Below are positions 46,005-57,139 of a stretch of 64,000 nucleotides of DNA, one piece after another. Where the stretch lies: NCBI RefSeq assembly GCF_003711515.1, contig NW_021167083.1, positions 715,697 through 779,696 of the forward strand. Direction: 5' to 3'. The notes under the pieces are model-generated. The model made no database searches. It had not been told where the DNA came from and saw nothing but the letters and a program-made list of their open reading frames with translations. Position numbers and translations under genes: made by a program. Source of the DNA: Sodiomyces alkalinus F11 (lineage: Eukaryota > Ascomycota > Sordariomycetes > Glomerellales > Plectosphaerellaceae). Positions within the stretch are counted from its first letter, which is position 1; each line of letters begins with the position of its first letter.

Positions 46005-48098
46005 GGCGGTGAGCCCCTCCGAGTGTAGGTTCCTGCGGGAATACTATCTCGACTGCATGAGAGGCCCAGGAGTGGTGGCGGGAAATGGGCGTGCAGACTT
46101 CGATTCTGGACAAGCGATCCAAGTGCAGTTCAGCAACCTGACAGCCGGCGGCTTTCTCAATAAGGATGCAATGGCCACCGAGTTGAGTGAAGGATGATTG
46201 TAGACAAGGACGTAAGATATACCGCAGAGCGTGGAGGAAGAAGGTCGATATCAGATGTGGATACTGCACTCAAGAGGAGACAAAGACAAAGGAGGGGGTA
46301 GGCGAGATCCTTTAACGATGTGTTGCAATGTAGGAATGCAAGAAAGGTTTGTTTCTAAGCGGTATGGAGGTCGCTTGAGGTTGGTAGATCTGGAGGTCCG
46401 TAGGTTATGTTGTGGGTGTAGGTGTAGGTGTAGGTGAATAGGTAGATGAAGCACCACGAGATTGTGGAATTGGAACCTGAATAAGGTACTTCACGTTGGT
46501 GGGTGATGTAGTCGATGACCCAGATTGGTCGATAACATGTCGATCTTTATTCCATGGAACGGAGTACTCCGTACCATGCATGGTTGTCCATGCTTGTATC
46601 ATTACACTCTATTTCTTGGAGGAGATACTTGTAGGGTCACAGCCTGGCCATCAAGGTGGTTTTCGGAAACCACAACGTGGGCCCTCGACCCAATCAACTT
46701 CTCAGCGATAACTCCAAGCCACCAGGGTCCACCATCCGGTAAAGTACAAAGTACTTCGTCGTACCTAATGTAAGGTAAGGTATCTTACGGAGAACGATGC
46801 TTCGTACGAAGTAAAACCCGACAAAGATCCCTTTGTTGATCTCGCTGCTTGCCGGTACGATGACACCTACGCACAGGAAGTGGCCTTTATTTGACGCTCG
46901 CTCCGTAAATATTCTTTAGCGAACATATTCCAAAGCTTTCCATCGTCGTGCTACCAAAGTCGTAACTAAGACAAAGGAAACATGCGGGTTTACCTACAGC
47001 CTGGGTTCCCTGCGTAAAGAAGAAGAAAAGAAAAAAGGCGAGAGAGGGGCCAGAAGCTGCATATATCAAGGACGAAAATAAACCCTTGTACGAAGACCAA
47101 TAAATAGTTAGGGGCTAAGCAACTCGAAGTAACCGATCTTGCCATCACAGGAACCATCAAACTTTAAGGAGGTCTGGATCCATATATATATCAACGAGGG
47201 GCGATAGATTCGTTATACCGCGTTTGCTGTCTCGACGAGAAAAACGAGGCGAAAGCCAAGGACTCGTGGCCTTCGTTGAAGAGAACTAAAGGGTAACAAC
47301 AGACCTCCGCTGATTATCCGTAATCATCTTGTCCAGCAACGGCTCGCCCGCCCATTGCCTGCAATGTTTAAGCTACTATAAGGTTTCCAAACACCAAGTT
47401 ACACACCAGAGAAAGGCTTTGTTTAGTCCTGTTTCACTTGCCTCGAATGACTCGGTCAGTCCCATAGAGGACAAGCCAAGGCGCACAAACGCGGCGAGTA
47501 TATGGATGGCCGTTGCGCAGGGTGGACAGAAACCTAAAAGCGAAGAGTCGGCAACAGTTCGGATACCGGTCTTTCACAAAATAAGGTAGGTGTAGGTACC
47601 TTACCTTAGGTATCACAGCACTAGGTACCTTAGGTAAGGTAGGTACAGGTACCTAGGTATGGGAAGGTTAAAAAGAGTGCCTGAGTACCTTGTCCCACCT
47701 ATAGGAGGTACTTTCTTAACACCAGGTACATTCTTCGTGACCAATAAGTGACGTGATCACCGGTCCCTGCGGTCAGATGTGTATTAGCGCGCAACCGTAT
47801 CACGACTGAAGAGGAAAAGAAAAAGAAAAAAAAGAAAAAAAAAAAAGCCGTTGCACCTTTAAACGCGAGATCGACCTCCATCACCTGCCGGGTTAGAAAC
47901 ATCCTTCGTGCCACCCTAGCACATGCCCCCCTTGGGTATCGCACGTCGTTGAGTTCAGTCATAACCAACAGACACCTGACATAGTCTACGCCTGAAGTCT
48001 ACGCCTGACAGACGACCCGACCTATACACGCCTCGAAATCCCTTTTAAATACCAAAACGCGAGCCGGTGCTAACCCCTCGGGGTCCCTTCCTATCACC
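46005..48098. other. 2.1-kb divergent intergenic region between the zinc transporter and NUC1
   Basis: No recognisable gene. It contains a three-unit GGTGTA repeat (46414-46437), TACTCCGTA (46565-46573), TACGAAGTA (46805-46813), and a dense run of AGGTACCTTA/TTAGGTAAGG words at 47583-47660. An A-rich tract lies at 47815-47847. Promoters of both flanking genes must lie here. Confidence 0.55.
47583..47660. repeat. Dense cluster of AGGTACCTTA/CTTAGGTA words
   Basis: Within 78 bp there are at least three GGTACC palindromes with AGGTA/TACCT flanks in alternating orientation, able to form several small hairpins. It is the densest patch of this word family in the window. Confidence 0.8.
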
Positions 48099-49154
48099 AT
48101 GTCAAAAGCAACTTCTCTAGCACTCGTCGCTGCTCTCAGTGCTGGCAGCGGCGCAGCTCTTACCGCAGCCATGTATTCTCTTCGACCCTCAACACATACA
48201 GAGCCCAAGACGGCCACCACACCTGCACCAACTACTCTTGCTTCAACATCGCCCGTCCCGGTCCAAGCAAACCAGATCTTCTCGAACTCCGCTTCTCCAA
48301 CACCCGCCGTTCCCTCACAGTCGTCCACGCCGGTCAACCCGTCCACAGGCCCACCCGTCGATCCGGCCGGCTTCTTCGAGTACGGCTTCCCTGGCCCGCA
48401 CGCCGACCTCGCGACCCGAGCCGCCCTCATCTCCTCCTACGACCGCCGCACCCGCAACCCGCACTGGGTAGTCGAGCACATAACGCCGGCCTCCCTGGCC
48501 CTCCGCGGCGGCGACCGCAAGCACTCCAGCTTCCTGGAGGACCCGACCGTCCCGGAAAAGTTCCAGGCCAAGCTCCGCGACTACTTCCGCTCGGGCTACG
48601 ACCGCGGCCACCAGGTCCCCGCCGCCGACGCGAAGTGGTCCCAGCAGGCCATGGACGGCACCTTCTACCTGACCAACATGTGCCCGCAGGTCGGCGACGG
48701 CTTCAACCGCGACTACTGGGCCCATTTCGAGGACTTTTGCCGCCGCCTCACCACCAGGTACCCCAGCGTCCGCATCGCCACGGGGCCCCTCTACCTGCCC
48801 AAGCGCGACCCGACCGACGGCAAGTGGTACACCCGCTACGAGGTCATCGGGAACCCGCCCAACATCGCCGTGCCGACGCATTTCTACAAGGTCATCTTCG
48901 CCGAGGACGGCCGCGTCGGCGGGCCCGTCGCCATCGGTGCCTTCGTGCTCCCCAACGCCCCGATCCCCAACGATAAGCCGCTCTCCGACTTTGAGATGCC
49001 CCTTGAGGCCGTCGAGCGCGCTACGGGCCTCGAGTTCGCGTCGAGATTGCCCCCGCAGCGCCGTCGTCGCCTGTGCGCCGATGCCAACTGCGCTATTGTC
49101 GTCCGCGAGTTTGGCCAGAAGGCTGGTAATAAGGGCAAGGGCTCCAGCTCTTAG
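48099..49154 (+). CDS. NUC1: Mitochondrial DNA/RNA non-specific endonuclease (NUC1/EndoG)
   Basis: A single-exon gene of 351 residues. The N-terminus (MSKATSLALVAALSAGSGAA) is a hydrophobic, lightly basic segment typical of the membrane/targeting part of Nuc1, followed by a Ser/Thr/Pro linker to about 80. The catalytic DRGH motif lies at 168-171 (GYDRGHQVPAAD), with the Mg-binding Asn in the following TFYLTNMCPQVGDGFNRDYW. HWVVEHITP and RIATGPLYLP are further family blocks. Nuc1 cuts DNA and RNA in the mitochondrial intermembrane space and is implicated in recombination and cell death. No intron was needed. The TAG stop is followed by 92 further open codons of non-conserved appearance. Confidence 0.96.
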   Translation: MSKATSLALVAALSAGSGAALTAAMYSLRPSTHTEPKTATTPAPTTLASTSPVPVQANQIFSNSASPTPAVPSQSSTPVNPSTGPPVDPAGFFEYGFPGPHADLATRAALISSYDRRTRNPHWVVEHITPASLALRGGDRKHSSFLEDPTVPEKFQAKLRDYFRSGYDRGHQVPAADAKWSQQAMDGTFYLTNMCPQVGDGFNRDYWAHFEDFCRRLTTRYPSVRIATGPLYLPKRDPTDGKWYTRYEVIGNPPNIAVPTHFYKVIFAEDGRVGGPVAIGAFVLPNAPIPNDKPLSDFEMPLEAVERATGLEFASRLPPQRRRRLCADANCAIVVREFGQKAGNKGKGSSS

Positions 49155-49939
49155 GCTGTGCGCCTAGGCGGTGGCCCGGGGAGATGGGGTGGTTATGTCT
49201 CTTGCGCCGCCTCAGGGCCATTGGAGAGGACGGGTTGTACTATATTGAGGCATTCGGCGGACGGAGCCATTCCTTGGCTAACGGATGTATTCTTTGATTT
49301 TCTTTCCTCACCTTTTCGCCCTTTTCCCCTCCCTACACCCGATGCATCTTCCCTCGACTGTACATTGTACTCCGTTTCTGTCGATCCCCTTCCTTTTCCC
49401 CTTTTACCCCATGAGCAAACGGTTCGCTAGACGAATTTGCATCAAGGATCTTTTATTTGTTTAACAGGGGGCATCATCCATGTAAAGTTAGACATTTTTT
49501 GCGTAGCGCAAGCGTGCATGCACCATATGAGTAGCTCATGTCATCAGCCACTCATCACAATGTAGAAAGTACAATATATGTGCGTACACGTGAGCAGGTA
49601 AGGCGGGTGAAGCAATAAACCCAGCATTTCTTCTTCCCCAGCGTCTCATCACGTGGCCAGGAGTGAATGCACCTGACCAACACACCATTGAATCGCTTGA
49701 CTTGGAGATATCGATGCCATGAATGTCACCTGTTGGGAAGACCGACATTGCAGCTGTGTTTGTCCACCACTTCCACCGTTACGAAAACCTGACGCCCAAG
49801 ATATCTACCCATTGCTGCACTCTTCATAAACGCTACTAATACAAGCCGATTATATATCCAGGTTCCTTTCCCCCTCCCCTGCTGAAATCTTTGGATCTGG
49901 ATCCAAATAACTCTTTTGCCCTCCCCCGATCTATACAGT
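49155..49939. other. Convergent 3' flanks of NUC1 and PFS2
   Basis: The first 276 bp are open in frame with NUC1 but look non-coding (T-rich, Pro/Phe/Leu-rich translation). The rest holds no recognised feature. Confidence 0.5.
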
Positions 49940-52149
49940 TCATCTCGAGCGGGTGTAGTGCCCCCTTCGCTGCTCAGCTTTAAGACTCTCCTCCTGACTA
50001 GGAAGCGGCGCCCTTCGCCTTGCGTCGTCCGCACTACTGAGGGAAAGAGGAGGACCACCTCCCCCAAGACCGGGGAAAGACGGGAAACCGGGCGGCAGGC
50101 CACCTGGCGGGGGAACGAAGTTCGGTGGTGGTGGTGGTGCAATCCCCCCTGGCGGCGGGGGCGGGGGTGCGGGAAAGCCGCCTGGAGGCGGCGGTGGAAG
50201 GGTGCCGCCGGCTTTCTGAATCATTTCCGCAATCTTAGCGAGGTCGGCCGGGTTGCTGGGGTCGATCCCGGTCAGAGGTGGAGGTGGAGGGTGTTGGCCG
50301 TTCAACCCCGGCAGAGGGAACAGTAGGGGAGGTGGAGGGGCCCCCGTCGGACCGCCCACGCCCACGCCCACGCCCGGGATAGGGGGCGGGGGAGGAACAG
50401 GGTTGGTCGCGGAGCCGTTGGGTTGCGGCATGGACAAGCCGGGAAGCCCGGGAAGGCCTGGCAGGCCCGGAAAGCCGGGCGCAGAGGGTTGTTTGATGGG
50501 CATCTTCTGGTCGACGAGACCTTCCGCCTCGTCCTCCATTTCCTGTTCCTCCTCTTCCTGGCGCTGACGGCGCATGCCGCGGCGATCCCACGTTCCTTGC
50601 GCCTCGGCAGCAGCCTCGCCGATGTGGTACCTGTCGCGGACGTAGTCAGCATCGCCCGGACGTGCGCGAGACCAGAAGCGCGTGATGCGGTCGTTGGAGC
50701 CGGATGCCAAGACGTGGCCTAGCGGGTGCCAGTCTAGAGACCAAATGGCAAAATCATGGGCGTAGGGGACCTTGTGCGAGGGGTAGATGGTCTGCGCCAG
50801 GCTGGCAGCTGGATCCGGCGTGTCATAGGGCGCGGTCTGGACGGCCTGGCCTGCTGGGGTGTTTGGCTGGTCGAGGATGTAATGGAAGAGCGAGCCGTCG
50901 TGGCCGCCGGTGCTCAGGAGATTCGAGTGAATCGGGTGCCAGGTCAGGGTGGAGATGTCCTTCTCGTGGCCTTTGAGCAGACATACGTCACGCATCATGC
51001 GCAGGTCAAATACTCTGGCCGTCTGGTCTCGGGCGGAGGTGGCCAAGCAGTCGCCTTGCACTTTCTCGAACAGGGTCTTGGTGATGGTGTTTTTGTGACC
51101 GTGTAGGGTGGTCAGGCACCTCCCCGTCCGGGGATCCCAGAGCTTCACGAGGTGGTCTTTCGATCCGGAGACGAGTAGACCTTTGGTAGGATGCCAGTCG
51201 CAGGTCTTGGCGTCCCATCCATGGCCTCGGAGGACGGATTCCTCGATACCGCCGGCGAAATCAAAGATTTTGAGGGTGGAATCGTCGCAGGCGGTGACAA
51301 ACTTGGAGTCGTTGGGGGCGAAGGCGAGGTCTCGGATGGGATCGCTGTGGGCCGAGATGCTCTGGAGGTTGTTAAAGTTGGGCTGCCAATATTTGACGAT
51401 GCCGTCGTGGTCGGCCGAGAGGAGCCAGTCATTGTTGTGAGAGTAAGCAAGGGTGCGAATGGCCGAGTCATGGGCTTGCATGATAGTCTCGAAGTTGAAG
51501 CCCGTGCCGTTCCACAGGGTGAACTCGCCGCTACTGGAGGCGGTTAATAAGCGACGACCTTCTGGCGTCCACCTGACGACGTTGACGGGGTGCTTGATTT
51601 TATTGAGCGATGAGTGGAGATGCTTGACTGGCAAGGCATCCTCGGGGTCTGCCCTCTTAACGGCAGGAGATATGAACTAGATGGTGTGTGAGATGCAAAG
51701 CGTACAGGTCTAGGTCTAGGCCTAGGAGATGCCAGTTTTGGCGTGGGAGAGGAGGACGACACGAACCTGCACGATGTAGCTGGGGCTCGGTTTCTCATCC
51801 TGGGCAGTGAAGATGGTCGGGGTGGCAGCGGCTCCTGGGGCACGGTGGCGCATCCAGGTGGCCAGGGTCGCACCGTAGTCAGTGACGGGGCCTGTTAAAT
51901 GAGATATCCGTCAATCCATTGTGTTCTCCCGACAACGAGGCAACCAAGGGAGGGGGGATGAGAACCGGTGGCTGAGACCCATCAAGCCGGTTCTGGTTGA
52001 GATGGAATACACAAAAGATGAGGAAAAGAAAATAACGTACGCCGACCTCTTGCCCTGGGTTGAAAACCATCAGCACCATCGGGGCCTCCGCCGAAGGCTC
52101 CTCCGCCTCCTCTCCTATCGGAGTAATCCCCACGGGGTTCGTAAGCCAT
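49940..52149 (-). CDS. PFS2: Polyadenylation factor Pfs2/WDR33 (WD40 subunit of CPF)
   Basis: Exons 52041-52149, 51767-51891 and 49940-51676 join in phase to 656 residues. The start [17 protein letters not shown] leads to [20 protein letters not shown], then [20 protein letters not shown], and [20 protein letters not shown]. Seven WD40 repeats cover about 95-400 (for example [50 protein letters not shown]). The C-terminal 200 residues are extremely Pro/Gly-rich, with a [13 protein letters not shown] run. Pfs2 scaffolds the cleavage and polyadenylation complex in the nucleus; the human homologue WDR33 reads AAUAAA. The collagen-like/proline tail is longer than in budding yeast, as in WDR33. 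Donors are GTACGT and GTTCGT. Confidence 0.95.
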
Positions 52150-54032
52150 GATTAGGCTCTCTCATGAGAGGGAGAATGAATGATTGCGACGCGGTGAACT
52201 CTTTGGGCAGAAGATGGTACTGGTGAATGGGGTGAGTATGTTCGGGTGGCTAAGATACTCTCGGAATATCAAGAAGAAGACACACGAGCAAGGTTTGTTT
52301 TTGCACTTTTCCCACGACGTAATCGACTCCCTAGGATGTCTTGTATTGATATCTGCTGGTGAAGGTCATCAATGGACTGAAGCTGTCGGGAAGCGCGATG
52401 TTGCACGGACCAGTGGGTCACATGGTGATAGGCTGATAAGCTAAACATGCCAGGAACCTACCTTACCTAAGGTACCTTATTAGGTACGGTGGTGGCGTTG
52501 GCTTCACAATCCAGATGCTTCTTGAGAGCAACCTGTAAATCTGGAAGTCGCACAAAGGCTACACCAGTATCACATAGGGATAGACTGCGCTTGGTAAGGA
52601 ATTTGGACGAAGGGAACTTTTGCTATCACATGTCTTACCCATGATTTTCAACAATGAAGGCCCCTTAAGGCTAATGTTCCATGGCATGTATTTGGCCGAG
52701 TTCCCAAACAACTTTTCAGATGAAAGAGATTCCTCTGCGGGACCTTTCGAGGCAGCATCTGGTCAGACGATTCTGCTCTTCTTCCGAGTCTTCATTCAGG
52801 GGACTGCAGTCACCTAGACGCCCTGTCACCCAATGGTCACTCGCGGCGAAGAAGAACAGGGCAAAATTCTGCAAGCTTCTGATTACAGGTGATTGCAGTG
52901 TAAATGCCTGGGTACTGATTATAAGATTATAAGACGACCTCTCTTTCAATTGGCATGTGAAAAGTACGACCCAGGTTTGAGGTAGGTGACCATGGTCCTC
53001 GTCTCAGATAGGTACTCGTACTTGGGAACGCAAATACCTTGAGTAGCAGGCAAATAATGCGGATAGGACCATGCACAGACCCTCAAAGCTCGGAGCACAC
53101 GCAAGAAATGTCAGCAGCTTGAAATGCCTAACGTCACACCCTATCAGGAGATTCCCCAGCCCCTCACCTCACTGCTCCCATTCTCTTTGAATCCCAGCAA
53201 CACGCCCTTGAATTGGCCGTGGTATTCATCCCATCATTATCCATCATTCCTCCGAGACCCTTGCTCGGCGGGCGGCTTCCCATTCAACCTGGGCCTTCGC
53301 ACTGCTTTTCGTTGTATCTGAAGGGTCTAAGACGGGGAAATTTGGGCGAGTATTTACACTAAGGTAGTTAGTCCATGCATCTGGACGTCCGTTTTTGCCT
53401 CTTCTCCTTTTATCCTCACAATTCCCAATACGAAGAAAAGACGAACGGCCGAGAACCCAATCGATTTACCCACGTAATAGCTGCATGGAATTTACAGGCT
53501 CCCTAAGAATGTAGATCGCCTTTCGCAACCTCGGGATCCTCGGCCTATATTTGTACATCATTTTCACCAGCGTTGTCACTCGATTCTCTCGCTCTCTCAC
53601 TGTTCGATACGTTGTATCATTAGCCCCTCGGCGACTCCGCGTCCAAACATCCCCCACTAATAATCCTGCAGACTGGGTACGGACGGTACTTGAAAGTACC
53701 TACACAAAGGTAGGTACTGCTATACTTCTTTGAAGTCATAAGGTAGACATTACACCCACGGTACCTTGCATCCAGGCGAAGTTCTCGACCCATCTCCATC
53801 TCGTCATCACGTCGGGTCTGTTCCTAATTCTTCAGTCGCAGTGGGGTTTTGTCATTTCAACATTCTTTTCTGTCTCATCACACTCGTTATTTTCTTTCAC
53901 TTTTTTCTTTTATCGAGTTCAATACCCTCGGTGTATTCCTGACGCCAACCGCATTGCCATCTACAGTTCAGGAGGCCCTAACGGGTTTGACGACCTCCCC
54001 AGTCTCCTCTCCACATCTTGTTCCCAGTCATC
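52150..54032. other. 1.9-kb divergent intergenic region between PFS2 and the acyltransferase
   Basis: No recognisable gene. It contains AAGGTACCTTA at 52469-52479 with adjacent CTACCTTACC and TTAGGTACGG, and further GGTAGGTAC/GTACCTT variants at 53690-53765. A long pyrimidine-rich leader precedes the acyltransferase ATG. Confidence 0.5.
52469..52479. repeat. AAGGTACCTTA dispersed palindrome copy
   Basis: Exact 11-mer about 320 bp upstream of the PFS2 start codon, flanked by CTTACCT and TTAGGTACGG. Confidence 0.85.
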
Positions 54033-55782
54033 ATGACCACAACGACAGCAACCAGCACCAGTGTTGATAACCTCCAGGCCACCCGCCGGCACACCAAGGA
54101 CAACGAAGGCAGCTCTGAGCCTACGCCAGAAACAGCACAGCGAGCTACCCACGAGCTACGGCGCGCTCTTCAAAAGAAGTACAGACATGTTGCCGCAGTT
54201 CACTCTCAGTCACAACCGTCCAAACTCAGCCAGGATTCCACCGTGGCTCCGAGTTTTCTTGGCTTCAGGAATCTCATGATCATTGTGATAGGTAAGTGTG
54301 TCCGTTGGCCCTCTTCATTGAAATTTGACATCAATTCTGATAACATTTCTCCTTTCTAGTCGTTGGCAACTTGCGCTTGATGATTGAAAACATTCAGAAG
54401 GTAAAGACACCCCTGTGGTCGTCCCACCCCATCTCGTCCGTTCCTCTCACTTTATTTGGTGTCAGTTCATCATCTGACCTTGCCTATGACAGTACGGCGT
54501 TCTGATCTGCATCCGCTGCCACGACTTTAGCCGGCAGGATGTGATTCTCGGACTGATCCTTTACTTCCTTATTCCATGCCACCTATTCGCCGCCTACCTC
54601 ATCGAACTGGCCGCTGCGCAGCAAGCTAGCGGGCTGCGGAAACGTACAAAAGACGGCACCGCCAGCCCGACGGAGGATCAGAACAAGCGCTTCAACGCCA
54701 CCTGGAAGGTCGTGGCCTGGTTGCACGCCGCCAACATCACCCTCGCCCTCGCCATCACCACCCTTGTCGTCTATTTCCGCATCTACCATCCGCTCATCGG
54801 CACACTGACAGAGCTCCACGCCGTCATCGTCTGGCTCAAGACATCCTCCTACGCATTCACCAACCGCGATCTCCGGCACGCCTACCTCCACCCCGTCAAG
54901 GGTGAGCTGGACGCCATGCCCGAGATCTACAAGCAGTGCCCTTACCCGAACAACATCACGATGGGGAACCTCGTCTACTTCTGGTGGGCGCCTACGCTCG
55001 TCTATCAGCCCGCGTACCCCCGCACCGACAAGATCCGATGGGTGTTCGTGGCCAAGCGCGTGGGCGAGGTTTTCGGCCTCAGCGTCGTGATCTGGTTTGC
55101 GAGCGAGCAATACGCCGCTCCCGTGCTCCGCAACTCCCTCGACAAAATCGCCTCTCTCGACATCCCCAACATTCTGGAGCGCCTGATGAAGCTCTCCACC
55201 ATCTCCCTCGTCATCTGGCTCGCCGGCTTCTTCGCCCTCTTCCAGTCCTTCCTCAACGCCCTCGCAGAGGTCACCCGCTTCGGCGACCGCTCCTTCTACG
55301 ACGACTGGTGGAACAGCGAGAGCCTGGGCGCGTACTGGCGGACCTGGAACAAGCCCGTGTACCAGTACTTCAAGCGCCACGTCTACATGCCCATGGTCGG
55401 TCGGGGCTGGAAACCCTCCCACGCGAGCATTGCCGTCTTTTTCCTATCCGCCGTGCTGCACGAGGTCCTAGTCGGCGTCCCCACACATAATATTATCGGT
55501 GAGTTCAAGATGTGCGTGTATCTGCAAGAATACTTTTACTTACTTTTTTGCTTTCCGATAGGCGTCGCCTTCCTCGGCATGTTCTTGCAGTTGCCCCTGA
55601 TCAACCTGACAGCTCCTCTGGAGAAGATGCAGTCACCAACGGGTCGGATGCTGGGGAACTGCATCTTCTGGGTTTCCTTCACCATACTAGGCCAGCCGTT
55701 TGCTGCGTTGATGTACTTTTACGCATGGCAGGCCAAGTATGGGAGCGTCAGTAAGCGGATGGCGGGGAATCCGGTGGCATGA
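54033..55782 (+). CDS. DGAT1-type diacylglycerol O-acyltransferase (MBOAT family)
   Basis: Exons 54033-54291, 54360-54400, 54493-55498 and 55562-55782 join in phase to 508 residues. The protein has a hydrophilic 75-residue N-terminus and about nine membrane helices. It has the DGAT/ACAT signature FYDDWWN (about 368-374), the preceding MKLSTISLVIWLAGFFALFQ, and the putative catalytic MBOAT His (about 423) in SAVLHEVLVGVPTHNIIG. The tyrosine-rich NLVYFWWAPTLVYQPAYPRT matches DGAT1 rather than sterol acyltransferase. It should make triacylglycerol from diacylglycerol and acyl-CoA in the ER. The third intron (55499-55561) is 63 nt, divisible by three and free of stops, so unspliced RNA would stay in frame. 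Sterol O-acyltransferase is the alternative call. Confidence 0.9.
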
Positions 55783-56173
55783 CATGTGGCGGGGAGTTCA
55801 AAAGGAGTCGTCTTTTGGTTTGGTTGTCTATGTCTTGTCCGTAATAACGCTGGGCTGCTTGCCCAAAAGGTGGCGGCTAAAAGATAATAGTTAAATGAAA
55901 AAGTTGGTCATTTTTCTTTTTGTTCAGTTGTCTCGGGCATCTCCAAGCAATGCACCGAGTACCCGAGGCACTTTAGTACACTCTGTAGGACGATCTCCAT
56001 ATGTCTATTGTATTGTACCTACTTTACTATAACACTCTATTAGAGAGGTCCTACCACGGTAGTCCCAGAGTCCTAATACAGCATAAAGCGACCCAGGACG
56101 AACATCCTCCCCGATAACTCTTTCGTCGGTATACTAATTATTCAGTCATTGCCCCTCCATACCCCTACAAGAA
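55783..56173. other. Convergent 3' flanks of the acyltransferase and STE14
   Basis: AT-rich 390 bp without frames or repeats of note. Confidence 0.5.
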
Positions 56174-57139
56174 TCAGCCGCAAAAGGGGATCAAGGTGCC
56201 GACCCTCTTCCGATACTCCTCATAATCCCGGCCAAAGAAGCGAACGAGAAGCTCTTCCTCATGAACAATGCGGCCGGAGAAGAAGCGCCACAGCGCCACA
56301 GCATAGCCGAAAAAGCAGACGACGTTCCCGAGAACAAGCTGCGTACCGAGCGCCCACCAGAAGAACCCAAAGTAGCTCGGGTGGCGCAGCCAGGCGTAGA
56401 TGCCCCTGGTGACGAGGGCGTGGGAGGCCGCGCGGCGGTGCTGGACGGTGTGGTTGAAGCTGCGGCCGGCGGTGACCATGGCGGCGGAACGGACGGCCTG
56501 GCCGGCGGCCACGAGGGCCAGACCGGCTGCCATGAGCGCGACACGCACCGAGGGCGGGACGGCGGCGTAGGGGCCCGGGTGCAGGAGGCCGGCGAGGAGG
56601 CACTCGGTGCAGGCGGCGGCGTGGGCGATGGCGTAGGCGGGCCAGTTGGCGGTGAGGAGGAAGGCGTGGACGCGGGCCTCGGGGGGGTTGTAGGCTGCCG
56701 TGGTCCAGAACTCGAGGAAGTGGAAGAGGGAGAGGGCGGCGAGGAAGAAGGGGACGCGCCAGAGGGGGGAGGTGGTCGTGTACAGGGTGAGTAGGATGGC
56801 GGAGACCGAGGAGGCGTGGGTTATGCCGAGGAGGAAGGCGCGGAGGGATATCCCCGCGAGGGATTTGGGACCCCCTGGATAGTAGTCGCCGGCGCGGCTC
56901 TGGTCGAAGCTGCGGATGGTTTCCATGGCCGGGGACGAATCCGGACTGTCCTCGTCGGGCGTCTCTCTGTGCGTTCCGTTAGTTCGGAGGGCTGCGGCGG
57001 CGGTGGATGTCCCGTCGATTGGTGGTTCTCGGCGAGAGTTGTCTTCCTCGTTGTCATATGGAGCGCTGTGTCTGAGGCCGAAGAAGGTGGTGGGGGCTGC
57101 AACGCCGGGACTGCCACGAGCCGTACGTCGTAAAGCCAT
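56174..57139 (-). CDS. STE14: Isoprenylcysteine carboxyl methyltransferase
   Basis: A single exon of 321 residues. The first 85 residues are polar, Ser/Asp-rich and apparently disordered, longer than in yeast Ste14 (239 residues). Then follow about six hydrophobic helices. The C-terminal ICMT core is clear: GRSFNHTVQHRRAASHALVT, RGIYAWLRHPSYFGFFWWAL, and EEELLVRFFGRDYEEYRKRV ending GTLIPFCG. These contain the SAM- and prenyl-binding residues of the family (RHPSYFG, EE..L). The enzyme methylates the C-terminal prenylcysteine of CaaX proteins (Ras, Rho, a-type pheromone) at the ER. No intron signals interrupt the frame. Confidence 0.96.
   Translation of the reverse strand: MALRRTARGSPGVAAPTTFFGLRHSAPYDNEEDNSRREPPIDGTSTAAAALRTNGTHRETPDEDSPDSSPAMETIRSFDQSRAGDYYPGGPKSLAGISLRAFLLGITHASSVSAILLTLYTTTSPLWRVPFFLAALSLFHFLEFWTTAAYNPPEARVHAFLLTANWPAYAIAHAAACTECLLAGLLHPGPYAAVPPSVRVALMAAGLALVAAGQAVRSAAMVTAGRSFNHTVQHRRAASHALVTRGIYAWLRHPSYFGFFWWALGTQLVLGNVVCFFGYAVALWRFFSGRIVHEEELLVRFFGRDYEEYRKRVGTLIPFCG

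Noticed and set aside
46414..46437. GGTGTA tandem repeat considered as a telomere-like element
   Set aside because: Only three to four units, internal, and unlike the TTAGGG repeat of filamentous fungi.
49155..49430. 92 open codons in frame after the NUC1 TAG
   Set aside because: The translation is Pro/Phe/Leu-rich from T/C-rich 3' sequence, with no domain-like feature; kept only as a control for the J-protein case.
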